From: Chlamydia trachomatis
GTDB taxonomy: Bacteria > Chlamydiota > Chlamydiia > Chlamydiales > 2-12-FULL-49-11
Length of the DNA: 14,784 nucleotides
Assembly: GCA_945877885.1 (NCBI GenBank)
Contig: CAMCSI010000010.1
Coordinates: 1-14,784, forward strand
Direction: 5' to 3'
The position numbers and the translations under genes are program-made. Position 1 is the first letter of the stretch. Each line of letters starts with the position of its first letter. Below the pieces are notes generated by a model that saw only the letters and a list, made by a program, of their open reading frames with translations, was not told the origin of the DNA and did no database searches. Positions 13,882 to 14,784 of this stretch are shown here, piece by piece.

Positions 13882-13972
13882 CCCACCTTATGTTAGGCGA
13901 TTTTGAGTATATATTACCACCGGCAAGCAAAGCTTGCTAAAGATCACAGAGAAAGAGACATTAAATCTCTTT
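13882..13972 (+). repeat. Dispersed repeat, copy 3 (plus orientation, degenerate)
   Basis: CACCTTATGTTAGGCGATTT, then TTACCACCGGCAAGCAAAGC, TTGCTAAAGATCACAGAG and CATTAAATCTCTTTC: the same order as copy 1 at 5463-5568 but with several differences and small deletions. It again lies about 55 bases after a gene end. It keeps the perfect GCAAGC-AAA-GCTTGC hairpin. Confidence 0.75.
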
Positions 13973-14139
13973 CGAAAAAGTCTAATTTAAGTTAAGTGTT
14001 TGTGCTTTAGCTATTAAATGTATTCGTCCAGGGTGAGGGGTTTATTTCTGTAGTTTTTTCAATTAACTCAAGGGAAAAATAACGCATTGACCATTGGATA
14101 TCTTGCAAACATCCTGTTTTGATAGAAGAAGAATTGAAT
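13973..14139. other. Non-coding gap with no recognised feature
   Basis: Between the dispersed repeat and the gene remnant, all frames carry stops and no promoter, RNA or known element was recognised. Together with 13826-13972 and 14140-14351 it makes a 526-base gap without an intact gene. Confidence 0.5.
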
Positions 14140-14250
14140 GTTGAAGCGTATATGTAAACTTTCTCAAAATCAGAGGATCAGGAGAGGTTATTTAAAGCGG
14201 TCTTATAAGAGTTTCGCCATGATATTAAAAACACCTCTAAAAAAATACCT
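14140..14250 (+). pseudogene. Decayed 3' fragment of the 11178-type gene
   Basis: Translated in the frame starting GTT 14140, this gives VEAYM*TFSKSEDQ, LFKAVL*EF and DIKNTSKK. This matches the end of the 11178 product (VEAYMLTFSKSEDQ, LFQEVSEEF, DIKNTPKK). Two stops (TAA 14155-14157 and TAA 14206-14208) and an extra A near the end break it. It is offset by exactly 1822 bases from its source, as is the following start codon, so it arrived with the duplication of the downstream gene. Confidence 0.9.
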
Positions 14251-14295
14251 AAACAGCTAATTTAGTGATATTTATATAAAAGTTTACAAAAAGGA

Positions 14296-14323
14296 TTGCA
14301 CTTTATTAATCCGCAACTATCGT
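14296..14323 (+). promoter_or_regulatory. Putative promoter of duplicate gene
   Basis: TTGCAC (14296-14301), 16 bases, TATCGT (14318-14323), at the same place as in the upstream copy. AGGAG at 14341-14345 is the ribosome-binding site. Confidence 0.5.
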
Positions 14324-14351
14324 TACTCTTAAATAATATAAGGAGAAATGT

Positions 14352-14784
14352 ATGGATGCAGCAGGAGGTCCTAGGGGACAACACTTAAACAATAATGATA
14401 GAGAAGTAGTAACCGAAGAAGAAGTGAAGGGTAATAAGCATACTTACACCATTTATGCAGTTGATGAAAAGGGAATACGATGCTCTAGTATTTGGACTTT
14501 AGAAAACCCAAAGCCCGAATACTTGGTTACAGTTCAAATGCAACTTGCTCAGACGAATTTAGTAGATAATTTTATTAAAAGTAGTAGTCAATTTAGTAGA
14601 GGAGGGCATAGAAATGATGTTACTGGAAGTGGCGGAGGGGCTGGGAAGCCTGTTGATAAAAAGCCGTTTAACCCTGATTTTTTTCATGCGGACCTTGAAA
14701 AGGAAGGAGACCCTAGGGTCATACGTGCAGGTAATTATAATCCAGAGCATTTTCAAGAGGGGTTAGACAATAAAATGCATAGTA
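14352..14784 (+). CDS. Hypothetical protein, MDAA-GPRG family, second of tandem pair (3' end outside window)
   Basis: The frame is open from ATG 14352 to the window end, 144 codons without a stop, so the gene continues beyond. The N-terminus MDAAGGPRG, a TYTIYAVDEKG strand, LENP at residues 50-53 and a later FNPD match the paralogue at 12530. The rest is more divergent, so this is an old duplication. A Gly/Ser-rich stretch (TGSGGGAGKP, about 91-100) resembles the linker of the first copy. AGGAG seven bases upstream fixes the start, and the leader is conserved between copies. Function is unknown; the same class of effector-like protein as its paralogue. Confidence 0.75.
   Translation, partial: MDAAGGPRGQHLNNNDREVVTEEEVKGNKHTYTIYAVDEKGIRCSSIWTLENPKPEYLVTVQMQLAQTNLVDNFIKSSSQFSRGGHRNDVTGSGGGAGKPVDKKPFNPDFFHADLEKEGDPRVIRAGNYNPEHFQEGLDNKMHS

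Noticed and set aside
14050..14105. Further remnant of the coiled-coil gene upstream of 14140
   Set aside because: A frame giving LTQGKNNALTIGY loosely resembles LQGNRNQTLVVEAY, but the match is too short and is out of step with the constant offset.
14559..14756. Minus-strand ORF of 65 codons at the end
   Set aside because: Antisense to the MDAA-family gene, whose start, ribosome-binding site and paralogy are clear.

Overview
The window looks like a piece of an AT-rich genome of an amoeba-associated (environmental) chlamydia, order Parachlamydiales. This is inferred, not proven. The core genes (ligA, rplM-rpsI, miaB) are ordinary bacterial genes. They are interleaved with eukaryotic-type cysteine proteases of the USP (C19) fold and with lineage-specific, low-complexity or coiled-coil proteins that resemble secreted effectors. 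No rRNA, tRNA, CRISPR array, transposase or phage gene was seen.

Layout. Positions 2-1117 hold the C-terminal part of NAD-dependent DNA ligase, translationally coupled (ATGA overlap) to a 12-TM MFS transporter (1114-2349). Positions 2438-3767 and 3851-5419 hold two tandem USP-like deubiquitinase paralogues. The first is split by a run of ten G's inside the coding sequence; nine G's would restore one 442-residue protein. Positions 5420-5828 are non-coding and hold a large inverted pair of a dispersed repeat plus a strong terminator. The rplM-rpsI operon (6686-5829, minus strand) and miaB (6819-8135, plus strand) diverge from a short region with two textbook promoters. From about 8220 to the end comes an accessory block: a small protein with two internal repeats (8309-8779), a 438-aa protein whose C-terminal third resembles a RhoGEF (DH) domain (8985-10301), two adjacent proteins sharing a near-identical 45-residue module (10430-11086, 11178-12431), and a tandemly duplicated gene pair (12530-13825 and 14352 to the window end). 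A decayed remnant of the preceding gene sits between the two duplicated copies.

How it fits together. Most accessory genes have their own promoter, several with an extended -10 (TGnTATAAT), and two promoters share an AT-rich palindrome at identical spacing. This suggests a set of individually transcribed effector genes under related control. The two proteases would act on host ubiquitin or ubiquitin-like conjugates if they are secreted. The DH-like protein would act on host Rho-family GTPases if the fold assignment is right. Secretion, phase variation and host activity are inferences; the frame break, paralogies, duplications, repeats and promoter motifs are visible in the sequence.
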